A stretch of 64,000 bases of DNA, from positions 316,121-380,120 of the forward strand of contig NZ_JANHDN010000004.1 in assembly GCF_024494565.1 (NCBI RefSeq). The letters are read 5' to 3'. This document shows positions 28,632 to 36,917 of the stretch, in pieces. The notes beneath the pieces were generated by a model, which was given only the letters and a program-made list of their open reading frames with translations, was not told the DNA's origin and searched no databases. The translations under genes were made by a program, and so were the position numbers. The stretch comes from Halorubrum rutilum (lineage in GTDB: Archaea; Halobacteriota; Halobacteria; Halobacteriales; Haloferacaceae). Within the stretch, counting starts at the first letter, position 1, and every line of letters starts with the position of its first letter.

Positions 28632-29159
28632 TTACACCTCCTTCCAGTAGACTGACTGTTCACCGACCCGATCGGTCTTGACACGTCCGCTCTTTTGTTC
28701 CATGAATCGAACAGTATGACCGACGACACCCTCGCCGTAGGGGAGTTTCTCGGCGAGTTGTCCGACGGTCTCGCCGTCGCCGACGTCGTCACCTTCGGGG
28801 AGTGCCTCGAACACCTCTCCGTCAGGGTACGCACGGGGCTCATCGACTTGTGCCTCTTTCGGCACGGAACCTCTGTCCTCAACGCGGGTGACACCATCCT
28901 CAATCTCGACGACATGCTCCTCAACCCGTTGAACCCGCTCTAGCAGCTCGGCGAGACGATCATCATCCGCTTGTCCGTCACCGTCGTCGTTCGTCTGTCC
29001 ACTCGGCGCGTGACTTTGGTCAATCTCGTTCTTGACGGCGGTACGGATTAGCCCCGACAGTGACGTGTAATTGTCCGACTCGTCGACGAAGTCCGTCCAC
29101 CGCTCTTTCGTCTCCGATTCAACTCGCATGTTGACGCGGGTGTACTCTCCCTCGCCCAT
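28632..29159 (-). CDS. Ribbon-helix-helix regulator with coiled coil and C-terminal helical domain
   Basis: A 175-residue protein. Residues 5-50 (EYTRVNMRVESETKERWTDF and SLSGLIRTAVKNEID) fit a ribbon-helix-helix DNA-binding fold. Residues 68-95 form a heptad coiled coil (LAELLERVQRVEEHVVEIED). The last 65 residues (VGQLAEKLPYGEGVVGHTVR, then a strand ending SVYWKEV) resemble a winged helix. It is the first gene inside the right end and sits directly before the recombinase, so it probably controls recombinase expression or acts as the directionality factor. The ATG of MGEGEYT is used; nine extra codons upstream are unlikely. Confidence 0.75.
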   Translation of the reverse strand: MGEGEYTRVNMRVESETKERWTDFVDESDNYTSLSGLIRTAVKNEIDQSHAPSGQTNDDGDGQADDDRLAELLERVQRVEEHVVEIEDGVTRVEDRGSVPKEAQVDEPRAYPDGEVFEALPEGDDVGDGETVGQLAEKLPYGEGVVGHTVRFMEQKSGRVKTDRVGEQSVYWKEV

Positions 29160-29179
29160 GTGAGTACAACAAACCTCTG

Positions 29180-29200
29180 TGTACATAAATTTTAATCACA
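29180..29200 (-). promoter_or_regulatory. Promoter of the regulator-recombinase operon at the right end
   Basis: Minus-strand reading gives gattaaaatttatgtac, an AT-rich TATA segment centred about 28 bases before the regulator ATG at 29159. The promoter lies within the terminal 35 bases of the element. The stretch is A/T-only enough to serve outward transcription into the pilus genes as well. Confidence 0.5.
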
Positions 29201-29211
29201 AAAAGACACTT

Positions 29212-29222
29212 ATCGCCGAGAT
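29212..29222 (+). repeat. Right copy of the integration core (attR)
   Basis: atcgccgagat, in frame with the 3' part of the ATPase as Ile-Ala-Glu-Ile. Confidence 0.85.
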
Positions 29223-29928
29223 CAACACGCCCGCGAGCTTCGAGACGTTCGCGGAGACGCTGAACACGGGCCACGGCGTGATCGGGTCGACGCACGCCGA
29301 GGACGTCGAGGCGCTCGCGAACCGCGTGGTCGAGCGCGGGCTCCCGCCGTACCTCCTCCGCGAGATCGATCTCGTCGTCTTCCCGCGGCAGATCGACGGC
29401 GAGCGGTACGTCTCGCGGGCGGTCGAGCTCCTCTCGGCCGAGGAGTACGAGGCCCTCGACCCGGAGGCGAAGCGGAGCCCCGCCGGGAACCCCGAGCGCG
29501 GCGGCGCCGGCGTCGTCGACAAGGGCGGCGAGGCGGTGTACTACAACGCGGTCGCGTGGCGCGACGCGGACGGGGCGTTCCGGTTCCCGGGCGCGCCGGA
29601 GGGCGACGCGGCGGGCGCCACCGACGGGGGACCGCGCCTCCGCGCGTTCGACCGGATCGCCGACCACACCGACCGCGAGGTCGACGCCGTGCGGTCGGAG
29701 TTCGCCGCCAAGCGGCGGTACGTCGAGTACCTCGTCCGGGAGGGGGTCGACGACGCCGACGCGCTGTTCGAGTTCCTCGCCGACCTCCGGACCGACGAGG
29801 CCGCGACCGTCGAGCGCGCGGCGCGGACGATGTGCCGCGAGGACGGCGGCGCCGGCGGGGGCGACCGAGCCGGAGAGGGCGACGGAGCCGACGGGGGCGA
29901 CCGGCGCGGCGACCGGAGGCGGCCGTGA
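29212..29928 (+). pseudogene. Type IV pilus assembly ATPase, 3' part
   Basis: The last 238 codons of the split ATPase. It contains Walker B and beyond (IAEINTPASFETFAETL), the His-box region NTGHGVIGSTHAEDVEAL, then PPYLLREIDLVVFPRQ and an acidic Gly-rich C-terminal tail. The frame extends back into element DNA to an ATG at 29179 (MYINFNHKKTL), so a separate fragment could be translated from an outward promoter, but it would lack Walker A. It ends GTGA-overlapped with the membrane-protein gene downstream. Confidence 0.9.
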
Positions 29929-31874
29929 GCCGGGAGCCGACCGCCGACGGCGACGACGGGAGCGGCGGGCTCGGGCGAGCCGTCGACGCCGCCGAGGCCG
30001 ACGGGTTCCTGCGGGAGGGTCGCTCGGCCGTGATCGACCGGGCCCTCTACGCGCTGTTCGCGCGGCACGCGGGCGACCGGCGGCACGACGCCGACCGGAA
30101 GCGGTACCGCGGGACCGCGCTGGACACCGGGTTCGAGACGTACCTGTCGCGGGTGTACGGGTGCTCGTGGCTCGTCGCGCTCGCCGTCGCCGCGCCGACC
30201 CTCCTCGTCGCGATCGGCGCGGTGCCGGGGCTGCTCGCGGTCGCCGAGCGGGCGGTCGGGGGCGCCGCGCCGGTCGGGTCGGCGTCGCCCGCGGCGGTCG
30301 CCGTCGGGCTCGCCGCGGCGGCCGGGCTCCTCGCGAAGCGGGCGACGGTGCGGCTCGGCGGGCTCCGCCTCCGGTGGCTCACGGCGACGCGCCGGACCGA
30401 CATCGAGCGGACGCTCCCGGCGGCCGTCCGGTACCTCGAACTGCTCGCGTCCGGGAGCGACGGCCCCCGCGAGATGGTCGAGAAGACCGCCGCGAGCGAC
30501 GCCTACGGCGGGACGGCCACCTCGCTGCGGAAGGCGCTCAACGCGGCGCGGCTCGCCGGGAGCCTCGACGAGGGGCTCCGGCGGGTCGCGCGCGACACGC
30601 CCTCGCGGGAGCTGCTCGCCCCCTTCCTCCTGAAGTTCCGCAAGCACGCGGCGACCGGCGACGCGGCGCTCGCGGAGTATCTCCGGACCGAGAGCCGGAT
30701 GCTCGCCCACCGACAGGACCGGGCCCGCAAGCGCGCCCGGCGGTTCTTGGAGCTGCTCACGGAGCTGTTCGTCGCCGTGCTGGTGCTGCCGGCGCTGCTC
30801 GTCATCGCGGCGACCGCGCTCACGGTCGTCGTCCCCGAGCTGCTTCCGCCGGTCGAGACGCCGGTCGGGGTGGTGCCGACGCGGGCGGTCGTGCTCTACG
30901 GGGCCGTCGCCTTCCTCGTCGCCATCGGCCTCGCCGGCGCGGTCGCCGTCGGGACGCTCCGCCCGCCGAACCAGCGCGCGAGCTACGACCTGCCGGGGTC
31001 GCCGCGCGAGATCCTCGGCTCAGTCGGGCGCAATCCGGCGAGCGCCGCGGTCCTCTGCGCGCCGCCGGCCGCCCTGCTCGCGGTCGGCCTCGCGCTCGCG
31101 GGGACCACCCTGGTCAACGTGGCGCTGCTCGCGTACGCGGCGTTCGCGGTGCCCGTGGGCGCGGTCGCGGTCAGGCGCACCCGGATCGACGACGCGAAGG
31201 ACCGGGAGCTCGCCGACTTCGTCCACGCCGTCTCCGGCCACGTCGCGCACGGGCGCCCGTTCCCGGACGCGGTCGCGACCGTCGCTCGCGACGTCGACCT
31301 CGGCGTGCTCGACGACGACGTGGCCGACCTCGCGTTCGCGCTGAGATCGACGACGGCGACCGGGGGCGACGAGGGGCCCGCCGACGTGCGCGCGGCCGCC
31401 ATCGACCGGTTCGTCGAGCGCGTGGGGACCCCGCTCGCCGAGGGGACGCTCGGGCTCGTCACCGGCGCGCTGAACGCCGGCGGCGACGCCGACGCCGTCT
31501 TCGAGACGCTCCGGATCGAGGTGGGACAGCTGTACAGCGAGCAGCGCGCGCTCCGCTCGTCGATGCACCCGTACGTCGCGGTCGGCTGGGCGGCGGCCGC
31601 GCTGGTCGCCGCCGTCGTCGCCGTCGTCAACACCCAGGTGATCGACGCCGCGCGGCTCGCCGACCTCGCCGCCGCCACCGACCTCGTGACCGAGCCGGAG
31701 ACGGTCCACCCGGAGCTCGAACGGTTCCGGCTGTACGTGGTCACGCAGGCGACGATGCTCGCGTCCGGCTGGTTCGCCGGCACCGCCTCCCGCGGGCGCT
31801 ACGAGGCGCTGCTCCACTCCGGGCTGCTCGTGGCGATCTGTCACGCCGTCTTCGCCGTCGGCGGGCTGGTGTAG
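29925..31874 (+). CDS. Type IV pilus/secretion inner-membrane platform protein (GspF/TadC-like)
   Basis: A 649-residue membrane protein, the platform partner of the pilus ATPase. It has two GspF-like modules. Cytoplasmic domain 1 (RYLELLASGSDGPREMVEKT, then LRKALNAARLAGSLDEGLRR) is followed by hydrophobic pairs near residues 285-345. A second module (DFVHAVSGHVAHGRPFPDAV, then GLVTGALNAGGDADAVFETL) ends in helices near 545 and 620-645. Tandem GspF domains are usual for archaeal PilC proteins. The GTG start overlaps the ATPase stop by four bases. Because its natural promoter lies upstream of the inserted element, expression is probably lost or altered. Confidence 0.88.
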   Translation: MSREPTADGDDGSGGLGRAVDAAEADGFLREGRSAVIDRALYALFARHAGDRRHDADRKRYRGTALDTGFETYLSRVYGCSWLVALAVAAPTLLVAIGAVPGLLAVAERAVGGAAPVGSASPAAVAVGLAAAAGLLAKRATVRLGGLRLRWLTATRRTDIERTLPAAVRYLELLASGSDGPREMVEKTAASDAYGGTATSLRKALNAARLAGSLDEGLRRVARDTPSRELLAPFLLKFRKHAATGDAALAEYLRTESRMLAHRQDRARKRARRFLELLTELFVAVLVLPALLVIAATALTVVVPELLPPVETPVGVVPTRAVVLYGAVAFLVAIGLAGAVAVGTLRPPNQRASYDLPGSPREILGSVGRNPASAAVLCAPPAALLAVGLALAGTTLVNVALLAYAAFAVPVGAVAVRRTRIDDAKDRELADFVHAVSGHVAHGRPFPDAVATVARDVDLGVLDDDVADLAFALRSTTATGGDEGPADVRAAAIDRFVERVGTPLAEGTLGLVTGALNAGGDADAVFETLRIEVGQLYSEQRALRSSMHPYVAVGWAAAALVAAVVAVVNTQVIDAARLADLAAATDLVTEPETVHPELERFRLYVVTQATMLASGWFAGTASRGRYEALLHSGLLVAICHAVFAVGGLV

Positions 31875-31919
31875 CCGCGAGCGTCCCGGTACGGCCGTTA
31901 CCCGTCGACGACGCGAGCG

Positions 31920-32369
31920 TCACCCCCGCCCGACGGCGCGGCCGGCCCGGTCGCGGGCTTCGAGCGCCCAGACGTTCGGGTCCTCCCGGAACTCGTACTC
32001 GGTGAGATGGGTCGCCTGATAGGCGTTGTCCGCCATCGCCTCGCGCGCGGCGTCCCACTCCCCCGGCGCGATGCGGTCGATCGGGCCGGCGACGATCGCG
32101 CTCCGCCACGACCCGTCGGGATCGACGTCGAACGCGGCGAAGCTCGCGACCTCGGACTGCGCCGCGTACGTCGCCTTCCGGAGCTCGTCGGTCCCGCCGA
32201 GGAAGGCGAAGTACAGCGTGTCGTCGCCGTCGTAGCCGAACGACAGCGGCACGCCGTAGGGAACCCCGTCGGCGCTCATCGAGAGCACGCCGACGCCGAT
32301 CTCCGTCAGGAACTCGTCGACGGCGGCGTCGTCCATGTCGGTGCCGAGCAGCGCTTGGTACCGTGTCAT
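31920..32369 (-). CDS. Pyridoxamine 5'-phosphate oxidase-like flavin/nucleotide-binding protein
   Basis: A 149-residue split-barrel protein of the PNPOx-like family. Features are the N-terminal helix DEFLTEIGVGVLSMSADG, YGVPLSFGYDGDDTLYFAFL near residue 40, and the substrate-side TYAAQSEVASFAAFD and SWRSAIVAGPIDRI. Such proteins usually bind FMN, F420 or haem; function unknown. The start MTRYQALLGTDMDD replaces a much longer open frame that runs through the divergent phosphatase gene. Convergent with the pilus platform gene. Confidence 0.82.
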   Translation of the reverse strand: MTRYQALLGTDMDDAAVDEFLTEIGVGVLSMSADGVPYGVPLSFGYDGDDTLYFAFLGGTDELRKATYAAQSEVASFAAFDVDPDGSWRSAIVAGPIDRIAPGEWDAAREAMADNAYQATHLTEYEFREDPNVWALEARDRAGRAVGRG

Positions 32370-32530
32370 ACAGTAGCGGGACGCACGCCGGACGGAAGTA
32401 GCCGGACGCGGTTTCTCGCCCGCTCGAAACGCGGGTCGGCGCCGCGACGGACGCGATCGGGGGTTCGCGGCCGCGCGGGGACGAGCGCGTCGCCGCGGCG
32501 CCGGTCGCGCTCGCCCCGAACCGCGTCGGG

Positions 32531-32580
32531 GCTCGGTAACGCTCGGTAGCGCTCGGTAACGCCCCGTAACGCTCGGGAGC
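32531..32580. repeat. Five 10-base tandem repeats upstream of the ArsC-like gene
   Basis: Five consecutive decamers of the form gctcggtaac, with one to three changes each. The period equals about one helical turn and the array ends 15 bases before the TATA box. Confidence 0.65.
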
Positions 32581-32594
32581 GGTCCCGAGTAACG

Positions 32595-32600
32595 GTTATA
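32595..32600 (+). promoter_or_regulatory. TATA box of the ArsC-like phosphatase gene
   Basis: gttata is centred about 27 bases before the GTG at 32625, favouring that start over the in-frame GTG at 32601. Confidence 0.5.
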
Positions 32601-32602
32601 GT

Positions 32603-32619
32603 GGTATCCCCCGGATACC
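32603..32619. promoter_or_regulatory. Palindrome between TATA box and start codon, candidate operator
   Basis: ggtatcc-ccc-ggatacc, perfect 7-base arms, placed where a bound repressor would block transcription start. Confidence 0.5.
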
Positions 32620-32624
32620 GACTC

Positions 32625-33080
32625 GTGAGCAACCACAACGGTCGACCGGACCACCGGGTCGCGTTCGTCTGCGTGCAGAACGCGGGACGGAGCCAGATGG
32701 CGGCGGCGTTCGCGGCGCGCGAGCTCGACCGTCGTAACGCGGGCGATCGGGTCGAGATCGTCACCGGCGGGACGCGGCCCGCCGACCGCGTTCACGGCGT
32801 CGTCGTCGAGGCGATGAGGGAGGTGGACATCGACCTCGGCGGTCGGACGCCGCGAGAGGTGACGCCCGAGGAGCTGCGCGCGGTCGACCTCGTCGTCACG
32901 ATGGGCTGTTCGGCGTCGGACGTCTGCCCGGCGACGTGGAACGGCGAGAGCCGCGACTGGGGGCTCGACGACCCGCACGAGCGTCCGATCGAGGACGTGC
33001 GCGCGATCCGCGACGAGATCGAGGGCCGCGTCGGCGCGCTGTTCGACGAGCTGCTGTCGGAACCGGCGGACGCGGAGTGA
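32625..33080 (+). CDS. Low-Mr phosphotyrosine phosphatase/ArsC-like protein
   Basis: A 151-residue protein of the low-molecular-weight phosphatase fold shared with thioredoxin-type arsenate reductases. The P-loop is CVQNAGRS (CX5R, near residue 17), and the general acid Asp is in the late DWGLDDPHERP. Extra cysteines in TMGCSASDVCP could support a reductase relay. Ppk and the pst/phoU genes follow nearby, so a role in phosphate or arsenate handling is plausible. It is a paralogue of 49819-50241 and of the broken copy at 47362-47783. Its promoter carries decamer repeats and a palindrome, suggesting tight control. Confidence 0.82.
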   Translation: MSNHNGRPDHRVAFVCVQNAGRSQMAAAFAARELDRRNAGDRVEIVTGGTRPADRVHGVVVEAMREVDIDLGGRTPREVTPEELRAVDLVVTMGCSASDVCPATWNGESRDWGLDDPHERPIEDVRAIRDEIEGRVGALFDELLSEPADAE

Positions 33081-33258
33081 GGCGGGGATGGGCGGGATCG
33101 GGGCACCACCCGTCGACGAGACTCGACGCGTTCACCGGCCTGCTCGGCAGCCGCGTTTTCGAGACGCGAGATATCCGTATTTGTTGATCAGAGTCCTATA
33201 TATCTGAACATACCAGTATAAATCGGGATTCTTGTACCCGCGCTCTGTGGGCGTAATT

Positions 33259-33630
33259 ATGCCACGTGCCGTACTCCTCGCCTGTCCGGTATGCGACGCC
33301 GTGCTGGCGATCAGAAGTAAGCGGGCCGAGGTTTCGAAGCGATCCCTTCGTGCGACCGCAAAGCGCCACCTGATCGAACACGAACTCATTGAGTCGAAGG
33401 CCGCGATTCGGAAGCACGCGGTGGCCGCAAACGCCGTCGAAGTGATCGTCTCCCCGGAGGAGTATCAACGGCTTCCCGTCGACGAGTGGACGGACCGCGA
33501 CGCGGCGGGGATCCCGGACGACGCGGTCAGTGGCCACGAGTTCGGGAGCGACGGGGTCGGGTCGTCGTCCGACCCGGCCGTCGAGACCGGCTCGCCCCGC
33601 TCCGCCTCCAAGGAGGGACCCTCGCAGTGA
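33259..33630 (+). CDS. Small zinc-finger-like haloarchaeal protein
   Basis: A 123-residue protein with CPVC near residue 10, basic helices (SKRAEVSKRSLRATAKRHLI) and His residues in HLIEHELIE that could complete a zinc site, then an acidic, disordered tail. The tail contains VEVIVSPEEYQRLPVDEWTD. A TATA-like agtataaat lies about 42 bases upstream. Possible nucleic-acid binding; function unknown. The ATG at 33259 is preferred over a GTG nine codons earlier. Confidence 0.65.
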   Translation: MPRAVLLACPVCDAVLAIRSKRAEVSKRSLRATAKRHLIEHELIESKAAIRKHAVAANAVEVIVSPEEYQRLPVDEWTDRDAAGIPDDAVSGHEFGSDGVGSSSDPAVETGSPRSASKEGPSQ

Positions 33631-33762
33631 GGGTCGCGGAGCGACCGCTGGGCGTGCACCCGACGACAGCTATCCGGCGTGAATCGAGACGACGAGGCAG
33701 GTTACACCTCGCGGACTCCGGGACCGATTCAAACGGCCGCGTATCGCTTGGAGGGCGTCGCG

Positions 33763-36168
33763 GTGAGTGAACGCAATCTGACCGACCCCGACTACTACCT
33801 CAATCGGGAGCTCTCCGAGCTCGCGTTCCAGGAGCGCGTCCTTCGCGAGGGGATGGACGAGCGGAACCCGCCGCTCGAACGGCTCAGGTTCCTCGCGTTC
33901 TTTACGAAGAACACGGACGAGTTCTTCATGAAACGCGTCGGCGGTCTCAAACAGCAGATCGACGCCGGCGTGACCGAGACGACGGCGGACGGCCGGACGC
34001 CAGAACAGCAGTGGACCGAGGTGCTCGAGAAAGCGCGGCCGCTCTTTCGAGAGCAGTCGGAGTACTGGCGGACCGTCCTGCGACCGGCGCTCGCGGACGA
34101 GGGGATCGAGATCCGCACCCCCGACGAGTTGCAGGCGGACACACAGGAAAAGCTGAGCACCCACTTCGAGGAGTCCATCCTACCCACCCTGACGCCGCTC
34201 GCGTTCGATCCGGCGCACCCGTTTCCGTTCATCTCGAACCTCTCGCTCTCGCTCGCGGTGCTCTCGTCGAACGACACCGACGAGCCGACGTTCACTCGGA
34301 TCAAGATCCCGCCGAACCAGCCCCGGCTCGTAACCGTTCCCAACGCGGGCGGGCAGTACGTTCTCATCGAGGACCTCATCGAGGCCAATCTCGACCTCCT
34401 GCTCCCCGACCTCGAGATCAGCGACGTGTCCAAGTTCAAGGTCACCCGGAACGCCGAGGTGCGGCGCGACGAGGAGGTGGCCGAGGACCTCATCGACATG
34501 GTTGAGGAAGTCCTCGAACAGCGTCGCTTCGCGACGGTCGTCCGCCTGGAGGTCGACGACGACATGCCCGAGGAGTCGCTCTCGATCCTGAAGACACAGC
34601 TCGAAGTGGACGACAGCGAGGTGTTCCACCGGAGCGGTCCGATCGACTTCGAGGACTTCTTCGAGCTCGTCGATCTCGACCGTCCCGACCTCAAGCCCCC
34701 GGAATGGACCCCGAAACCACATCCTCGACTGGGATCGGTGACGAGTGACGGCCAAGACGGGACGAACGATATCTTCGAAGAGATTCGAGCGGGCGATATC
34801 CTCGCGCATCACCCGTATCACTCCTTCGAAGGGACGGTCCAGCGGTTCCTTCACGCGGCGGCGAACGACCCCGACGTGCTCGCGGTGAAGGCCGCGATCT
34901 ATCGGACCGCGAGCGACTCGAAGGTGATCCAGAGCCTCATCGACGCCGCCGACAACGGGAAACAGGTGGCGGTGATGGTCGAGCTCAAGGCCCGGTTCGA
35001 CGAGCGGAACAACCTCGAATGGGTCCGACAGCTCGAAGAGGAGGGGATCCACGTCGCCTACGGGACCGTGGGGCTGAAGACGCACACCAAGACGGCGCTC
35101 GTCGTTCGACAGGAGGACGACGGCGTCGAGCTCTACTCGCACGTCGGCACCGGTAACTACCACTCGGGGACGGCGAAGGGGTACTCGGACCTGGGGCTGT
35201 TGACCGCCGACCGGGATATCGGGTTCGACCTCACGAAGGTGTTCAACTTCTTCACCGGACCGACGCTCGACGACCGCTTCCGGAAGCTCCTGATCGCGCC
35301 CGTCACGATGCGGGAGCGGTTCACCGAGATGGTCAGGCGAGAGGCCGAGCACGCCCGGGCCGGTCGGCGGGCGCGAATCGTGGTGAAGGTGAACGGGCTC
35401 GAAGACCCCTCGATGGTCGAGGAGCTGTACCGGGCCTCGATGGCCGGGGTCGAGATCGACCTGATCGTCCGGGACATCTGTCGGCTCCGACCCGGTATCG
35501 AGGGGGTAAGCGATAACGTCACTGTGCATTCGATCGTCGGCCGCTTCCTCGAACATGCCCGGATATTCTATTTCGAGAACGGGGGTGAACCCCGGTGGTA
35601 TATTGGGTCGGCCGATTGGATGACTCGTAACCTCGATTATCGCGTCGAGGCGGTCGCCCCCGTCGAGGCCACGGAGCTCCGAGAGCAGCTCCGGTTCATC
35701 CTGGAGGCCTCTCTGAGCGACAACCGCCGTCGGTGGGTGATGGGGAGCGACGGGAGTTACGAACGGGCCCCGGCCGACGACGGACCAGTACGAGATGTCC
35801 AAGAGGCGCTGATGGCGGCCACGGAGACGGCCCTCGACCGCGGGTACGGACCCGGGATAGCGGTCGATCCGGACCTCGTCGAGGAGGAACTGCTCGTCGA
35901 GGACGTCGGAGAGGAGGAGCCGGACGCTGACTCCGCGGACCCCGACGAGATCGCTCCCGATGACGACGGTGGGCGACCGCGTTCGGACGGCGGGGACGCG
36001 TCCGTCTTCGACGCGTACGCCGAGCGCTGGTATCGTCCGGATAGCGACACGTACGGCTGGGCGGTCCGGACGACCGACGGCGAGCGACGATACTTCAGGA
36101 CGCGGGACGGGGCGCGCCGTCGGCTGCGGGCGGAGTACGACGACTCCGAGGACCGAGACGAGGAGTGA
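33763..36168 (+). CDS. ppk: Polyphosphate kinase (Ppk1)
   Basis: An 801-residue enzyme making polyphosphate from ATP, reversibly. The N-domain opens YYLNRELSELAFQERVL and includes FFTKNTDEFFMKRVGGL. The catalytic phospholipase-D-like half has the autophosphorylated His in GLKTHTKTALVV (near residue 440), then SHVGTGNYHSGTAKGYSD and the second site IGSADWMTRNLDYRVEAV (near 616). About 100 acidic residues beyond the bacterial length end with a small module, SDTYGWAVRTTDGERRYF. A GTG at 33763 is used; 28 more in-frame codons upstream are possible. The ArsC-like, phosphoesterase and pst/phoU neighbours mark a phosphate-storage region. Confidence 0.93.
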   Translation: MSERNLTDPDYYLNRELSELAFQERVLREGMDERNPPLERLRFLAFFTKNTDEFFMKRVGGLKQQIDAGVTETTADGRTPEQQWTEVLEKARPLFREQSEYWRTVLRPALADEGIEIRTPDELQADTQEKLSTHFEESILPTLTPLAFDPAHPFPFISNLSLSLAVLSSNDTDEPTFTRIKIPPNQPRLVTVPNAGGQYVLIEDLIEANLDLLLPDLEISDVSKFKVTRNAEVRRDEEVAEDLIDMVEEVLEQRRFATVVRLEVDDDMPEESLSILKTQLEVDDSEVFHRSGPIDFEDFFELVDLDRPDLKPPEWTPKPHPRLGSVTSDGQDGTNDIFEEIRAGDILAHHPYHSFEGTVQRFLHAAANDPDVLAVKAAIYRTASDSKVIQSLIDAADNGKQVAVMVELKARFDERNNLEWVRQLEEEGIHVAYGTVGLKTHTKTALVVRQEDDGVELYSHVGTGNYHSGTAKGYSDLGLLTADRDIGFDLTKVFNFFTGPTLDDRFRKLLIAPVTMRERFTEMVRREAEHARAGRRARIVVKVNGLEDPSMVEELYRASMAGVEIDLIVRDICRLRPGIEGVSDNVTVHSIVGRFLEHARIFYFENGGEPRWYIGSADWMTRNLDYRVEAVAPVEATELREQLRFILEASLSDNRRRWVMGSDGSYERAPADDGPVRDVQEALMAATETALDRGYGPGIAVDPDLVEEELLVEDVGEEEPDADSADPDEIAPDDDGGRPRSDGGDASVFDAYAERWYRPDSDTYGWAVRTTDGERRYFRTRDGARRRLRAEYDDSEDRDEE

Positions 36169-36233
36169 ATCGCCGGCGTCGTCGTCGCTCCGCTTCCGTG
36201 GAGACGGACTCGACCGCAGGCCGGTGAGACCGC

Positions 36234-36917
36234 TCAGGCGGGGTCGACGACCTTCGAGCTGGCGCGATCCTGATGGGTCTTCGACGCGACGGTACGGAAC
36301 TCGTCGTTCCGGTAGTCGTACGCGGTGAGCTCGCCGCCGTAGACGCAGCCGGTGTCGAGGCCGACGGCGTGTTCGCGGTCCACCGGCCGATCGTGGACCG
36401 TGTGACCGAAGAAGACGCGGTGCGGTCCGTCGTAGTCGTCGTACCAGAACGGCCCGTCGTACCCGTCGCCGTGCGGGGAACGCATCGTCAGCAGCTCGTC
36501 GGCGGTGTGGTCTTCGAGCGACCGTTCGGGGTCGACGCCGCCGTGAACGACGAGCGCGGCGTCGAACGAGATCGCGATCGGAAGCGACTCGAAGTACTCC
36601 CGGTCCCCCTCGCGGAGCCAGTCGGGGTCCTTGTCGCCGCGCAGGATCTTCTGTTCGTTGTTCCCGCGGACGCTGACGAGACGCGGGTCCGCGCGGACGA
36701 AGTCGACGACACCGGGGCTGTCGGGGCCCTTCCGCACGAGGTCGCCGACGAAGATAACGAGGTCGTCGTCGTTCAATTCGAGCCGCGCGAGGAGCCGCTT
36801 GAGAGCGTCCAAGCTCCCGTGAACGTCTCCGACGACGTAGACGTCTTCGTACCGATCGACGTCGAACCGCGCGTGACGTGCTTCGAGGTCGGCGCCGAAC
36901 TGAGGTTTCGTGCTCAT
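36234..36917 (-). CDS. PPP-family metallophosphoesterase
   Basis: A 227-residue calcineurin-like phosphatase with the PPP motifs GDVHGS (near residue 30), GDLVRKGP, GNNEQK, HGGVDP and GHTVHDRP, which bind two metal ions. GNNE replaces the usual GNHE, which loses the catalytic His; related PrpA/ApaH-like proteins keep GNHE. Substrate could be phosphoprotein or a nucleotide. Convergent with ppk and transcribed toward it. Confidence 0.87.
   Translation of the reverse strand: MSTKPQFGADLEARHARFDVDRYEDVYVVGDVHGSLDALKRLLARLELNDDDLVIFVGDLVRKGPDSPGVVDFVRADPRLVSVRGNNEQKILRGDKDPDWLREGDREYFESLPIAISFDAALVVHGGVDPERSLEDHTADELLTMRSPHGDGYDGPFWYDDYDGPHRVFFGHTVHDRPVDREHAVGLDTGCVYGGELTAYDYRNDEFRTVASKTHQDRASSKVVDPA

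Larger units (their letters stand above)
24744..29211. mobile_element. 4,468-base integrative element inserted in the pilus ATPase gene
   Basis: Boundaries are set by the 11-base direct repeat at each end and by exact restoration of the ATPase frame when one copy and the interior are removed. The interior is visibly richer in A/T than the chromosome. All of its genes are on the minus strand: regulator, tyrosine recombinase, HNH protein, membrane nuclease and a 59-residue protein. No replication, capsid or conjugation gene is recognisable, so it is a small integrative element or a satellite rather than a full virus. Imperfect inverted 15-base arms sit one base inside each core (24756-24770 and 29196-29210, 11 of 15 matching). 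Confidence 0.88.

Noticed and set aside
24744..29222. The split ATPase as an assembly chimera
   Set aside because: An 11-base direct repeat at both junctions, exact frame restoration and an apparently intact recombinase inside are what true integration leaves. A chimera would not place the join at the repeat. Junction reads would settle it.
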